DNA of 64,000 bases from Nitrospirillum viridazoti (lineage in GTDB: Bacteria > Pseudomonadota > Alphaproteobacteria > Azospirillales > Azospirillaceae): assembly GCF_007827975.1 (NCBI RefSeq), contig NZ_VITT01000002.1; one strand, written 5' to 3'. Position numbers and translations under genes: made by a program. The number at the start of each line of letters is the position of its first letter. Positions within the stretch are counted from its first letter, which is position 1. The notes under the pieces were generated by a model. The model was not told the DNA's origin. It saw only the letters and a list, made by a program, of their open reading frames with translations, and searched no databases. This document shows positions 18,664 to 26,350 of this stretch, one piece after another.

Positions 18664-19566
18664 ATGCGCAATCCCTATGACATCCTGGGCGTATCGCGTA
18701 CCGCCTCGGCCGAGGAAATCCGGCGGGCGTACCGCAAGCTCGCCAAAACCCATCACCCCGACCTGAACCAGAACCACCCAGAGGCGGAACGCAAATTCAG
18801 GGAGGTCACCGCCGCCTACGACCTGTTGTCGGATGCCGCCAAGCGCGCCCGCTTCGACCGCGGTGAAATCGATGCCGATGGTAATGAGCGGCCACAGGCC
18901 TATTCCCGGCGCCACCATGCCGGCGCGTCCGGCGGCGGCTTCCAGTTCACGTCCAACGTTGGCGGGATGGGTGGCTTTGAGGACATCATCGCCGACATGT
19001 TCGGCGGCGGTTCCCGGACCGGCGCAGGGCCGCGCAAAGGCCAGGACATATCGGTCAGCGTCACCGTGGATTTCATTGAGGCGGCGAAAGGTGGACGCCA
19101 TCGTGTGACCCTGCCCGACGGGACGCGGCTGGACGTCGACCTACCGCCAGGTCTCGGAGACGGGGGCAAGGTCCGGCTGCGTGGCCGGGGTGCCCCGGGC
19201 ACCGCTGGCGGACCTCCTGGCGACGCGCTGGTCACCGTTTCGGTCCGGCCCCACCCGTGGTTCAGGCGCGAGCGGGACGATGTGTACCTGGACCTGCCCG
19301 TCACGCTGTACGAGGCGGTTTTCGGCGCCAAGGTGCGGGTACCGACCATCGACGGCTCCGTCCTGATGACCATCCCCAAGGGGGCCAATGACGGCACCCG
19401 GCTGCGGTTGAAGGGGCGCGGCATATCCTCCGCCGGCGGACGGGGCGACCAATACGTGACCGTGCGCCTGGCCTTGCCGCCGTTACCGGACCCGGCGCTG
19501 GAATCCTTCCTGCGGAACTGGCGGCCCGCCGAGTACAACCCCCGCAAGCCCATGGAGGGGGATTGA
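18664..19566 (+). CDS. CbpA-type DnaJ co-chaperone (J domain plus DnaJ C-terminal domain, no zinc finger)
   Basis: Stimulates DnaK ATPase and delivers substrates; cytoplasmic. The 300-residue protein has an N-terminal J domain (residues 1-65, NPYDILGVSRTASAEEIRRA, HPD at 31-33). A Gly-rich linker with MFGGG follows, then the two-part DnaJ C-terminal substrate domain (about 120-290: GKVRLRGRGAPG, DDVYLDLPVTLYEAVFGAKV, TIPKGANDGTRLRLKGRG). The CxxCxGxG zinc region of true DnaJ is absent, as in CbpA. It lies 15 bases after the preceding gene and closes the stress cluster with groESL and hsp20. Confidence 0.93.
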   Translation: MRNPYDILGVSRTASAEEIRRAYRKLAKTHHPDLNQNHPEAERKFREVTAAYDLLSDAAKRARFDRGEIDADGNERPQAYSRRHHAGASGGGFQFTSNVGGMGGFEDIIADMFGGGSRTGAGPRKGQDISVSVTVDFIEAAKGGRHRVTLPDGTRLDVDLPPGLGDGGKVRLRGRGAPGTAGGPPGDALVTVSVRPHPWFRRERDDVYLDLPVTLYEAVFGAKVRVPTIDGSVLMTIPKGANDGTRLRLKGRGISSAGGRGDQYVTVRLALPPLPDPALESFLRNWRPAEYNPRKPMEGD

Positions 19567-19570
19567 TGGC

Positions 19571-19593
19571 AGCAGCCACTACTGTCGGCTGCT
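19571..19593 (+). terminator. Possible terminator hairpin after the DnaJ-type gene
   Basis: AGCAGCC (19571-19577) and GGCTGCT (19587-19593) form a 7-bp stem with a 9-base loop just after the stop codon. No T-tract follows, only AT-rich sequence. Confidence 0.4.
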
Positions 19594-19683
19594 AACTATC
19601 TGGAGAAATTAGATAAATATTGACTGGTGGCCCCCCGGGGATGCCAAAATTCCATCCTCCGCACCCTGGTTGGAAGGACGGTC

Positions 19684-19947
19684 ATGACGGACTTGGAAAA
19701 GCAACTTCTGGGCTGGCGCCTGACCACGGCTGAGATCATCTATCGCATGCCCGACCATCCCGGCTTGCTGCAAGCCTATCTATGGCAGGAGCTGGACCAG
19801 GCGCCCCGTTTCCCGCAACTCCGCCAGTTCCTCGATTTTTGGGAGGCTCGGCTGGACGGCCGCATCCACCGGGTGACGGTGGTTTCGGCGGCCCTGGTCC
19901 GGCCTGCGGAAATCCGCCACGGGCAAGACGCGGGCTGGCTGCACTGA
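19684..19947 (+). CDS. usg: Usg family small protein
   Basis: An 87-residue protein of the Usg family, widespread in alphaproteobacteria and often annotated as a possible phosphoribosylanthranilate isomerase subunit; its real function is not established. The conserved core is visible: LTTAEIIYRMPDHPGLLQAY, WQELDQAP, FPQLRQFLDFWEARLDG. The ATG at 19684 is preceded by GGAAGGA. An in-frame ATG at 19627 would add an unrelated N-terminus and lacks a ribosome site. It ends 21 bases from the convergent DsbA-like gene. Confidence 0.85.
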   Translation: MTDLEKQLLGWRLTTAEIIYRMPDHPGLLQAYLWQELDQAPRFPQLRQFLDFWEARLDGRIHRVTVVSAALVRPAEIRHGQDAGWLH

Positions 19948-19968
19948 CAGCCCGTCGCGGTGTTCCGA

Positions 19969-20709
19969 TCAGGGCGTCTTGGCGGCCCGCGCGGCGGCGA
20001 TGGCCTTGACCAGCGTGTCGGGTGTCATGGCGCCGGAATGCACGGTGCCGCCGATCACCAGGCCGGGTGTGCCCCGAATGCCGATGGTTTGGGCCAGGGC
20101 GCGGGTGCGCTGCAGGCGGACGACGATGTCCGCCGACTGGCTGTCCCGCTCCAGCCGGGCGGTGTCCAGGCCGACGCCGGCGGCGATCTCCTTCACGCGC
20201 GCCTCGGTCAGCTGGTGTTCCGGTGTCTTGTCCGCCATCAGGGCGGCGTGCAGCACCAGGTATTTGCCCTGTTGCTGGGCCGCCAGGGCATAGCGTGCGG
20301 CGATCTCCGAGCCGGGGCCCAGGACGGCCAGTTCCTTCAGCACCACGCGCACGCCGGGATCGGTCTTCACCACCGCCTCCAGCGTGGGCGCCATCATCTT
20401 GCAGTAGGGGCATTCGTCGTCGAAGAACTCCACGACGGTGACGTCGCCCTTGGGGTTGCCCAGGACCGCGTCGCCGGCGTCGGCCATCAGGGCGTCGTGG
20501 TTGGCGGCCACGATCGCGCGGGTCTGCGCCTCCCGCTCCGCCGCCTGCTTGGCCGCCAAGGCTTGCTGCATTTCCGTCAGCACCTCGGGGTGGTTGATGA
20601 GGTAGGCGTGGATGCGGGCGTCGAAATCGTCCACCGATCTGGCGGCCTGGGTGGCGGTACTGGACAGCAGCAGGCAGGAAGTGAGGAGGGCGGGAAGGAT
20701 GGTGCGCAC
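19969..20709 (-). CDS. DsbA/Com1-type periplasmic thiol:disulfide oxidoreductase, last gene of the secretion operon
   Basis: Predicted to oxidise or isomerise cysteines in exported proteins. The GTG start at 20709 gives 246 residues with a signal peptide (VRTILPALLTSCLLLSSTATQA). A coiled N-terminal region (INHPEVLTEMQQALAAKQ) precedes the thioredoxin fold with the active site FFDDECPYCKMMAP (CPYC) and the cis-proline loop GIRGTPGLVIGG. It begins 28 bases after the last pseudopilin gene, so it is probably part of the same transcript. The giant exported protein upstream carries several cysteine pairs and is a natural substrate (inference). A longer in-frame extension is rejected because it overlaps the pseudopilin gene and puts the signal peptide inside. 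Confidence 0.88.
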   Translation of the reverse strand: MRTILPALLTSCLLLSSTATQAARSVDDFDARIHAYLINHPEVLTEMQQALAAKQAAEREAQTRAIVAANHDALMADAGDAVLGNPKGDVTVVEFFDDECPYCKMMAPTLEAVVKTDPGVRVVLKELAVLGPGSEIAARYALAAQQQGKYLVLHAALMADKTPEHQLTEARVKEIAAGVGLDTARLERDSQSADIVVRLQRTRALAQTIGIRGTPGLVIGGTVHSGAMTPDTLVKAIAAARAAKTP

Positions 20710-20737
20710 GGATTGATCCTGGAATGGCCGGTGGAGA

Positions 20738-21304
20738 TCAGCGGGGCGTGGAAGCGCCCGGGTTGGGCGGCGTGGACGTGCCCGGCCCCAACGGGATGGG
20801 GCGGGAGGGCAGCTGGGAATTACGGGCCGGCGCCTGGGTGAAGACCCAGTCGGCATAGCTGTCACGGTTGCGGAAGTCCTGGTAGGCCGCAGGGAAATTG
20901 TCCTGCTTGATGGGATGACCCGGCGCCCGGCTGTAGATGCCAATGATGCCGGCGCCGTCCGGGCTCATGACCAGGCCCCAGGGCTGGCCTTCGCCCAAGG
21001 GGTCGGGCGGGACCCGGCGCAGGTAACGGCGCACACCGGGATAGCGCGGGTCGCGCACCAGATCCTGCAAGGTGCGGGGGAAGCGGGGCAGGCCGGCCGG
21101 CGTGCTGTCGGCATAGCCGCGCAAGGCGGCGCGGAAGTCCGACCCGATGTCAAGCAAGCTTTCCTCGGCCAGGCGCCGTTGCATCAGGGCGCCGGCCTGC
21201 AGGCTGGCTGCGGCCACCACCCCGAGGATGGCCAGGATGATCAACAGGCCGAGGTAGGTGAAGCCCGCTTCATCGGGACGGATGGCGTCACGGCGGTCTC
21301 GCAT
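20738..21304 (-). CDS. Type II secretion-like pseudopilin lacking Glu5 (GspK-like role possible)
   Basis: Secretion pseudopilin of 188 residues. A short basic leader (MRDRRDAIRPDEAG) is followed by the prepilin cleavage site G/F and a hydrophobic helix FTYLGLLIILAILGVVAAASLQ. Position +5 of the mature protein is Gly instead of the near-universal Glu; in type II systems the tip pseudopilin GspK shows this. The C-terminal half is soluble and ends in a Pro/Ser/Thr-rich tail. The ATG at 21304 is favoured (GGGGG 7 bases upstream); a GTG at 21307 overlaps the previous stop. Fourth of four pseudopilins in the system. Confidence 0.82.
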   Translation of the reverse strand: MRDRRDAIRPDEAGFTYLGLLIILAILGVVAAASLQAGALMQRRLAEESLLDIGSDFRAALRGYADSTPAGLPRFPRTLQDLVRDPRYPGVRRYLRRVPPDPLGEGQPWGLVMSPDGAGIIGIYSRAPGHPIKQDNFPAAYQDFRNRDSYADWVFTQAPARNSQLPSRPIPLGPGTSTPPNPGASTPR

Positions 21305-21708
21305 CACATGCCCCCGAAGGCCTTGCCGTCATGGGTGGTGCCCGGTGCCCCGCTTTTGATGTCGTAGACGTTGCCGGTGAACTGCTCCTCCGGCGGGACG
21401 ATGATCCAGGCGCTGTCGCTGTCGGCCACCGGATCGAAGGGTAGGGCGCGCAGGTAATGCTTCTGCACCAGCTCGTCCAAGGCCTCCGGATAGCGGCCGG
21501 TGTCGCCGTAGAACTTGTCGATGGCGTCGCGGGTGACGCGCAGGTTTTCCGCCAGCACCCGCTCTTTGGAGGTGTCGATGGCATGGTAGTAGCGGGGCAG
21601 GGCCAGGCTCAGCAGCATGCCGATGATGGCCATGACCACCAGCAGCTCCACCAGCGTGAAGCCGGCGGCCGGTTTCTTCGCCGCGTGTCGCGCCATGGCC
21701 CTCACCAT
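21304..21708 (-). CDS. Type II secretion/type IV pilus-like pseudopilin
   Basis: A 134-residue pseudopilin with leader RHAAKKPAAG, cleavage before F, and helix FTLVELLVVMAIIGMLLSLALPRYY with the conserved Glu5. The globular part is GspG-like (ENLRVTRDAIDKFYGDTGRYP ... LDELVQKHYLRALPFDP). The gene overlaps its upstream neighbour by 7 bases and its downstream neighbour at the stop, so translation is coupled. An internal ATG at 21696 is an alternative start. Confidence 0.88.
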   Translation of the reverse strand: MVRAMARHAAKKPAAGFTLVELLVVMAIIGMLLSLALPRYYHAIDTSKERVLAENLRVTRDAIDKFYGDTGRYPEALDELVQKHYLRALPFDPVADSDSAWIIVPPEEQFTGNVYDIKSGAPGTTHDGKAFGGM

Positions 21709-22187
21709 TTGTTGTAGGGGACGCCGTTCAGGCCGACGCGAGGGCTGGTGGCGTAGACGTCATAGACGTCGTCGCCCTCCTGCGGGTCGTCGGGCTCGCT
21801 GGCATAGCTGCGCTTGGCCCAGGTGGCGGCGTCGGTCCGGTCGGGGTCGCTGGCCAGGGGGTTGCGCGGCACCCGGCGCAGGAAATAGATCTTATGCTTC
21901 TCTGGATCCTTCTGGTCCTCCACCCCCGTCACCAGCACGTCCAGGTCGGGGGGATAGCCGGTGGTCCCGGCCTCCTTGGCGACGCGGCCGTCGTCGCTGG
22001 CGCGGTGATAGGCGTCGATGGCAGCGCGAATGTCGCGCAGGGCGCGGCGCAGCTCCGTCTCCTGGGTCCGCTGGGTCGCCACCTGGGCCACCGGCAGGAC
22101 CAGCGTGGCCAGCAGGCCGACGATGGCCAGGGTGACCAGCAGCTCCACCAGCGTGAACCCCGCCTCTGAGGTGCGTTGCCCCGTCAT
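21702..22187 (-). CDS. Type II secretion/type IV pilus-like pseudopilin
   Basis: A 161-residue pseudopilin with leader MTGQRTSEAG and helix FTLVELLVTLAIVGLLATLVLPVAQ (Glu5 present). A charged helical domain follows (RTQETELRRALRDIRAAIDAYH), then a GspG-like loop region with YPPDLDVLVTGV and FLRRVPRNPLA. The start overlaps the secretin stop as ATGA. Shared motifs with the next gene suggest the two arose by duplication. Confidence 0.88.
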   Translation of the reverse strand: MTGQRTSEAGFTLVELLVTLAIVGLLATLVLPVAQVATQRTQETELRRALRDIRAAIDAYHRASDDGRVAKEAGTTGYPPDLDVLVTGVEDQKDPEKHKIYFLRRVPRNPLASDPDRTDAATWAKRSYASEPDDPQEGDDVYDVYATSPRVGLNGVPYNKW

Positions 22188-24655
22188 TTGGCGGCGATCT
22201 GGACGGTGTAGGGGCTGGGCGACAGCAGGGTGACGGGCACCCCGTCCACCCCGATGGGGGAGGCGGAGGCCACCTGCACATTGGCCGGCCCGGCGGCCAG
22301 TGCCTTGAAGGTCACCGTGGCCAGGACGCCCTGGCTGGTGACGCCGGCGCCCCCGGTGCTGCTGTCGGCGATGACGACCTGGCCGTTGCCCAGGCGGCTG
22401 GAAAAGCTGGTGGTGGCGCCGCCCTGCTTCAGGAACGACCCCTCCGCGATGTTAGTGACCTGCAGCCTGGCGGCATCGAAGCCCAGAGTGACGGGGAAGC
22501 TGGTAACCCCCTGCGTCGCCTGGGCCAGCAGGCTCACCGTGACGGTGCCGCCTACCGCCGCCTGGTTGGTGCCCTGCAACTGCAGCTGGGCGGTGCCGGC
22601 CCCGGGCACGGCGCCTACCGCCCCTTCCTCCGCCCCGCCGACGGTGCCGCCCACGCCATTCTGGCTGAGGCCGAGGCCCAGGTCGTTCACCGTACCCGTG
22701 CCGCCGCCGGTGGTGGACGACGGCCCGGTGCCGCCGGTGGCGTTGGGGGCGGCCGGTGGCATGGGCGATACCGGCGCCACGGTGGTGGTGACGGTGGAAC
22801 TGGTGGAAACGCTGCCGCCGCCGGAACCGGGCAGGGCGGTGTGCATGCTGGTCTCGGTGCCGGCGTTGAACATGGCGTCGTTCACGTCGGGGCGTTGCAG
22901 GTTGCGCACCAGGTGCGGGGTGATGGACAGGACGATTTCCGTCTTCTGGTCGTCGTCCGTCGTGGCGCCGAACAGGCGGCCCAGCACGGGCACGTCGCCC
23001 AGGCCCGGCAGTTTGTTGCCCGAGGTGCGTTCCTGGCTGTCGATCAGGCCCGCCAGCACGTCGGTTTCCCCGTTCTTCAGGCGCAAGGCCGTGCTGGCCG
23101 TGCGGGTGCCGATCTCGTACGCGCTGGTGCCGGTCTGCGTCGTCACCTGGCGGATGATGCTGCTGACCTCCAGCGTCAGCTTGATGCCGACGTTGTCATC
23201 CAGGTAGATCGTGGGTTCCACATTCAGGGTCAGGCCCACGTCGATGTAGTTCACCGACTGCGACAGGAATCCGGTCGAGGTGGCGGTGGAGGTGATGTTG
23301 GGCAGCCGTTGCCCGATCAGGATCTTGGCCTTCTCGTGGTTGCGCACGCGGATGCGCGGGTTGGTCAGCAGCCGCGCGTCGGAGTCCTGCAGGTTGGCGT
23401 TGGCCGTGGCGCTGCCCACGCTGGCGCCGATGTTGCGCGTGGTCTGGTGCGTCAGGTCATAGAGCGACACGGCGGAACTGCTGCCGGCGCTGCCGCTGCT
23501 GCTGCCCGACGAACCGCTGGAGGAGCTGTCGCCGCCCGTCGTCAGGCTGCCCAGGGGTGACGGCTGGAAACTGGCGGAGGCCGGCCATTGGATGCCGAAG
23601 TTCTGCAGCTTGCTGCGCTGGATCTCCAGCACCTCCACGTCCAGCATGACCTCGGGATCCGGCACGTCCTCCACCGCCACCAGCTTTTCCGCCATGCGGA
23701 TGGCCTCGGGCGTATCGCGGACGATGACCATGTTCAGCTTTTCGTCCACCGCGATGTCGCGCACCTTGATGATGGTCTTCAGGGTGTTGGCGATGGTCTT
23801 GGCCTCGGCGTTGGCCAGGTAGAAGGTGCGGACGCTCAGCTCCTGATAGTCTTTCTGCTTGGCCTGGGTGTTGGGGTAGATCAGCACGGTGTTGCCGTCC
23901 AACACCTGCTGTTCCAGCTGGTTGGTCAGCAGCACCAGGCGCACCGCCGCCTCGATGGTGCTGTTCCTCAGGAAGATGGAGGTGCGCTGGTCCGTCTTCA
24001 CGTCCTTGTCGAACAGGAAGTTCAGGCCCGAGGTGTGGGCGATCACCTCGAACACCTGTTTCAGGCTGACGTCCTTGAACTCGATGGTGATGGGCTTGCG
24101 ATAGACCTGGGCCAGCCGCGCCTGGGGCGTGCTGGCCGCCAGGCGGGTGTCAATGGCATGCTTCAGCGCCTGGGCGCGCGGGTCGGCCGGCGCCTCCGTC
24201 AGCACGCGGGCCAGTTTCTGGCTGGCGGCGTCCACTTGGCCGCGCGACAGCAAGGCGTCGGCCTCGTTCATCCAGCCGGCCTGCCGGGCGCGGGCTTCCA
24301 GCGCCGCCAGGCCGTCCTGCGCGCGCTCATAATTGGCGTTCAGGCCCAGGGCGTGGCGGTACAGGGCCCGCGCCTCGTCATACGAGCCGGCGGCCGCCAG
24401 CTTGTCCGCCCGCTCCACGTCCGTGGTCAGGGCCCGTTCCCGCGTCTGCAGATAGGCGGTGCGCACCTGCACGTCACGCGGGTCCTGGCGATAGGCCTCC
24501 TGCAGCTTGGCCAGGCCGTCGTCCATCTTGCCTTCCGCCACCAGGTTCACCCCGTCCTGATAGGCGGAATGGCTGGCGCACGCCGTCAACGCCACGCTGA
24601 GCAGCAGGGAAATCCCCTGGCGCGCGACGGACCGCCACCCCCTAACAACCCCCAT
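22184..24655 (-). CDS. Secretin lipoprotein with N-terminal TPR region and C-terminal cohesin-like domain (GspD/PilQ family)
   Basis: Forms the outer-membrane gate of the system. The ATG at 24655 (overlapping the previous stop) gives 823 residues. They comprise a lipoprotein signal peptide (lipobox LTAC, Cys26), TPR-like helices (about 28-170) and an STN/N0 domain (about 187-240: KPITIEFKDVSLKQVFEVIA). N1-type repeats come next, then a Ser/Gly-rich insert, the secretin core (about 400-600: VNYIDVGLTLNVEPTIY, GLGDVPVLGRLFG), a Gly/Thr/Pro linker and a cohesin-like domain (about 688-823: VGGTVTVSLLAQATQGVTSF, LGFDAARLQV). The cohesin-like end, outside the usual GspD plan, could bind cargo or cell-surface partners (inference). 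Confidence 0.92.
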   Translation of the reverse strand: MGVVRGWRSVARQGISLLLSVALTACASHSAYQDGVNLVAEGKMDDGLAKLQEAYRQDPRDVQVRTAYLQTRERALTTDVERADKLAAAGSYDEARALYRHALGLNANYERAQDGLAALEARARQAGWMNEADALLSRGQVDAASQKLARVLTEAPADPRAQALKHAIDTRLAASTPQARLAQVYRKPITIEFKDVSLKQVFEVIAHTSGLNFLFDKDVKTDQRTSIFLRNSTIEAAVRLVLLTNQLEQQVLDGNTVLIYPNTQAKQKDYQELSVRTFYLANAEAKTIANTLKTIIKVRDIAVDEKLNMVIVRDTPEAIRMAEKLVAVEDVPDPEVMLDVEVLEIQRSKLQNFGIQWPASASFQPSPLGSLTTGGDSSSSGSSGSSSGSAGSSSAVSLYDLTHQTTRNIGASVGSATANANLQDSDARLLTNPRIRVRNHEKAKILIGQRLPNITSTATSTGFLSQSVNYIDVGLTLNVEPTIYLDDNVGIKLTLEVSSIIRQVTTQTGTSAYEIGTRTASTALRLKNGETDVLAGLIDSQERTSGNKLPGLGDVPVLGRLFGATTDDDQKTEIVLSITPHLVRNLQRPDVNDAMFNAGTETSMHTALPGSGGGSVSTSSTVTTTVAPVSPMPPAAPNATGGTGPSSTTGGGTGTVNDLGLGLSQNGVGGTVGGAEEGAVGAVPGAGTAQLQLQGTNQAAVGGTVTVSLLAQATQGVTSFPVTLGFDAARLQVTNIAEGSFLKQGGATTSFSSRLGNGQVVIADSSTGGAGVTSQGVLATVTFKALAAGPANVQVASASPIGVDGVPVTLLSPSPYTVQIAAK

Positions 24656-25185
24656 CACTCTTCCCCGCCGATCGTCATCGTCTGTTGCTGCTTGGTTGGT
24701 AAGTAGGTCATCGTCAGCACCGGCGGCCGGATCTGGTTGACCGCGTATTTCTGGTCGATGACCGTGCCCTCGCGCACGAAGTAGGTCTGGTCCCCGATGG
24801 CCAGGTAGACCTCCCACGCCGCGTTCTCGTACTTCTTGCCCAGGTAGGTGAAGGGCAGCCCCGGCGTCGCGGACGGCACCGCCACGGGCGCCTGGGGGCC
24901 GGCCCCCGCCGGCGTCCGGTCCAGGCTCTGCGCGGCGAACAGCGTGGACTCCGGCCGCTCCTCATCGCGCGGCCCCATCAGGTCCTCGCGCGGCAGCAGG
25001 GCCAGGATGATGGCCGCGTGCTTGCGCTTGGCGGGGGAGGCGGCCGCCTTGGGTGCCGCCGCGGGCTGCGGGCGCGGCGCCGGCTCCACCGTCTCGCCGC
25101 CACCGTTGGGCGTGCGGTCGCCGAAGATGGCGAGGCCGGCGGACGCGGCCAGGGCCGCCAGCATCAGGGCCTGACGCAGCTTCAT
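24655..25185 (-). CDS. PilP/GspC-like periplasmic linker of the secretion system
   Basis: A 176-residue protein with one N-terminal membrane anchor (LRQALMLAALAASAGLAIFG), a long Pro/Ala linker and a small C-terminal beta domain (PGLPFTYLGKKYENAAWEVYLAIGDQTYFVREGTVIDQKYAVNQI). That domain resembles the homology regions of PilP/GspC which connect the inner-membrane platform to the secretin. It sits between a PilO-like gene and the secretin gene, with stop/start overlap on both sides. Automatic annotation may label such proteins as a 'secretion system X' component; that name carries no functional information. Confidence 0.75.
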   Translation of the reverse strand: MKLRQALMLAALAASAGLAIFGDRTPNGGGETVEPAPRPQPAAAPKAAASPAKRKHAAIILALLPREDLMGPRDEERPESTLFAAQSLDRTPAGAGPQAPVAVPSATPGLPFTYLGKKYENAAWEVYLAIGDQTYFVREGTVIDQKYAVNQIRPPVLTMTYLPTKQQQTMTIGGEE

Positions 25186-25802
25186 CGCGCACCCCCGTCC
25201 ACCGCCTTGCCCGGCGCGTAGTCCGCCGGACCGTCGAGGTACAGCGCCAGGCGCAATCGCGCCTCCACCGTCGCGTCGCCGATGGCGGCACGTTTGACGC
25301 TGATCTCCTCCAAGGCGGCGTAGGGCAGGGACAGCAGCACCTGCCGGCAGAAGGCGCGGATGGCGGCGTAGCTGCCCGTCACCGGCATCTGCATGGTGTA
25401 GACGTGATAGAGGCCGTTCTTCTCATAGCCCAGCTTGTAGTCGGCCTGGGCGATGGTCAGGCCCTGGCGATCGGCCTCGTCCAGGATGACGGCCACGTCC
25501 TGGTCGACGTAACGCACATCGCCCAGCGCGTCATAGAAGGCCTGCAGGTTGCGCTGCGCCGGCGGCAGCGGGGCGGCGGCCGGCCGGGGCTGCCGCCCGG
25601 CCCTGGCCACCCGCGCCGTCACCTGCGCCAAGTCGGCCTGACGGGCGTCCACCCGCGTCTGCAGGGTGGGAAGGCCGATGAGGAAGGCGGCGGCGCCCGC
25701 GATGAACAAGGCGCCGGCCAGCAGGCTGGTCCAGCCGGCGCGGCCCAGGGCCAGGCGGGCACGCAGCAGCAGGGTGGGCGCGGGGGTCGAGAGCAGGCTC
25801 AA
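25182..25802 (-). CDS. PilO/GspM-like inner-membrane platform protein
   Basis: A 206-residue protein with one N-terminal transmembrane helix (AGWTSLLAGALFIAGAAAFLIGL), a coiled-coil periplasmic stretch (RVDARQADLAQVTARV) and a ferredoxin-like domain (VDQDVAVILDEADRQGLTIAQADYKL ... YAAIRAFCRQVLLSLPYAALEEI). This is the PilO plan. The start is a TTG at 25802 that overlaps the preceding TGA (TTGA), and the stop overlaps the next ATG, so it is translationally coupled. Expected to pair with the PilN-like product. Confidence 0.8.
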   Translation of the reverse strand: MSLLSTPAPTLLLRARLALGRAGWTSLLAGALFIAGAAAFLIGLPTLQTRVDARQADLAQVTARVARAGRQPRPAAAPLPPAQRNLQAFYDALGDVRYVDQDVAVILDEADRQGLTIAQADYKLGYEKNGLYHVYTMQMPVTGSYAAIRAFCRQVLLSLPYAALEEISVKRAAIGDATVEARLRLALYLDGPADYAPGKAVDGGAR

Positions 25803-26350
25803 GGCGTTCCCCCGGCCAGCCCGGCCTCGATCTGGAAGCGCAGGGGGCGGTGCGCGTTGGTCTCCTCCGTCCGGTGCTTCACCAGCACGGCGCCGGCCAG
25901 CAGGGGCTGCTGCTTCAGCTGTTTCACATAGCCCAGCATGGCCTCACCGTTCGCCGCCTCCGCCTCGATGCGCACCAGGCCGCGCCGCACGTCGGGTTCC
26001 AGCGCCAGCAGGGCGACGGTCTTGGGCGTGCCCGCCTCCACCGCGTCCAGCACGGCGCGCCAAGGCAGGTTCAGCTGCCGCACCGCGCTGTTCACCGCCG
26101 TGGCCTGCGCCTCGGGGATGGGGATGTCGGCCACGGGGGCCCGGCCGCGCGTGCGCGCCGCCAGGTCGCCTTCGGCTTGGGCGACGGCCCGGTCCAGGGC
26201 CGACAGGCGGTCCAGCCGGTCCCGCGCCTCAAGCGCTGCCGCCAGGCACAGGACCAGGCCGACGATGCCCATCAGCTTGGCGGCGGCGGGGGTTTCCTGC
26301 TTCAGCCGGGTGTAGCCCTGAGGGGCGAAGTTGATGCTCTGCCGTCTCAT
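25799..26350 (-). CDS. PilN/GspL-like inner-membrane platform protein
   Basis: A 183-residue bitopic protein. The N-terminus MRRQSINFAPQ resembles the PilN cytoplasmic INLLP-type motif that docks on PilM. A transmembrane helix (KLMGIVGLVLCLAAALEA), a coiled coil (RLDRLSALDRAVAQAEGDLAARTRG) and a ferredoxin-like fold (LPWRAVLDAVEAGTPKTVALLALEPD ... YVKQLKQQPLLAGAVLVKHR) follow. The ATG at 26350 overlaps the PilM-like stop. Longer in-frame extensions run into the neighbour and are rejected. Confidence 0.82.
   Translation of the reverse strand: MRRQSINFAPQGYTRLKQETPAAAKLMGIVGLVLCLAAALEARDRLDRLSALDRAVAQAEGDLAARTRGRAPVADIPIPEAQATAVNSAVRQLNLPWRAVLDAVEAGTPKTVALLALEPDVRRGLVRIEAEAANGEAMLGYVKQLKQQPLLAGAVLVKHRTEETNAHRPLRFQIEAGLAGGTP

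Noticed and set aside
18082..19101. Minus-strand frame of 339 codons across the unknown gene and the DnaJ gene
   Set aside because: It overlaps the certain J domain in antisense, has no ribosome site and no recognisable product.
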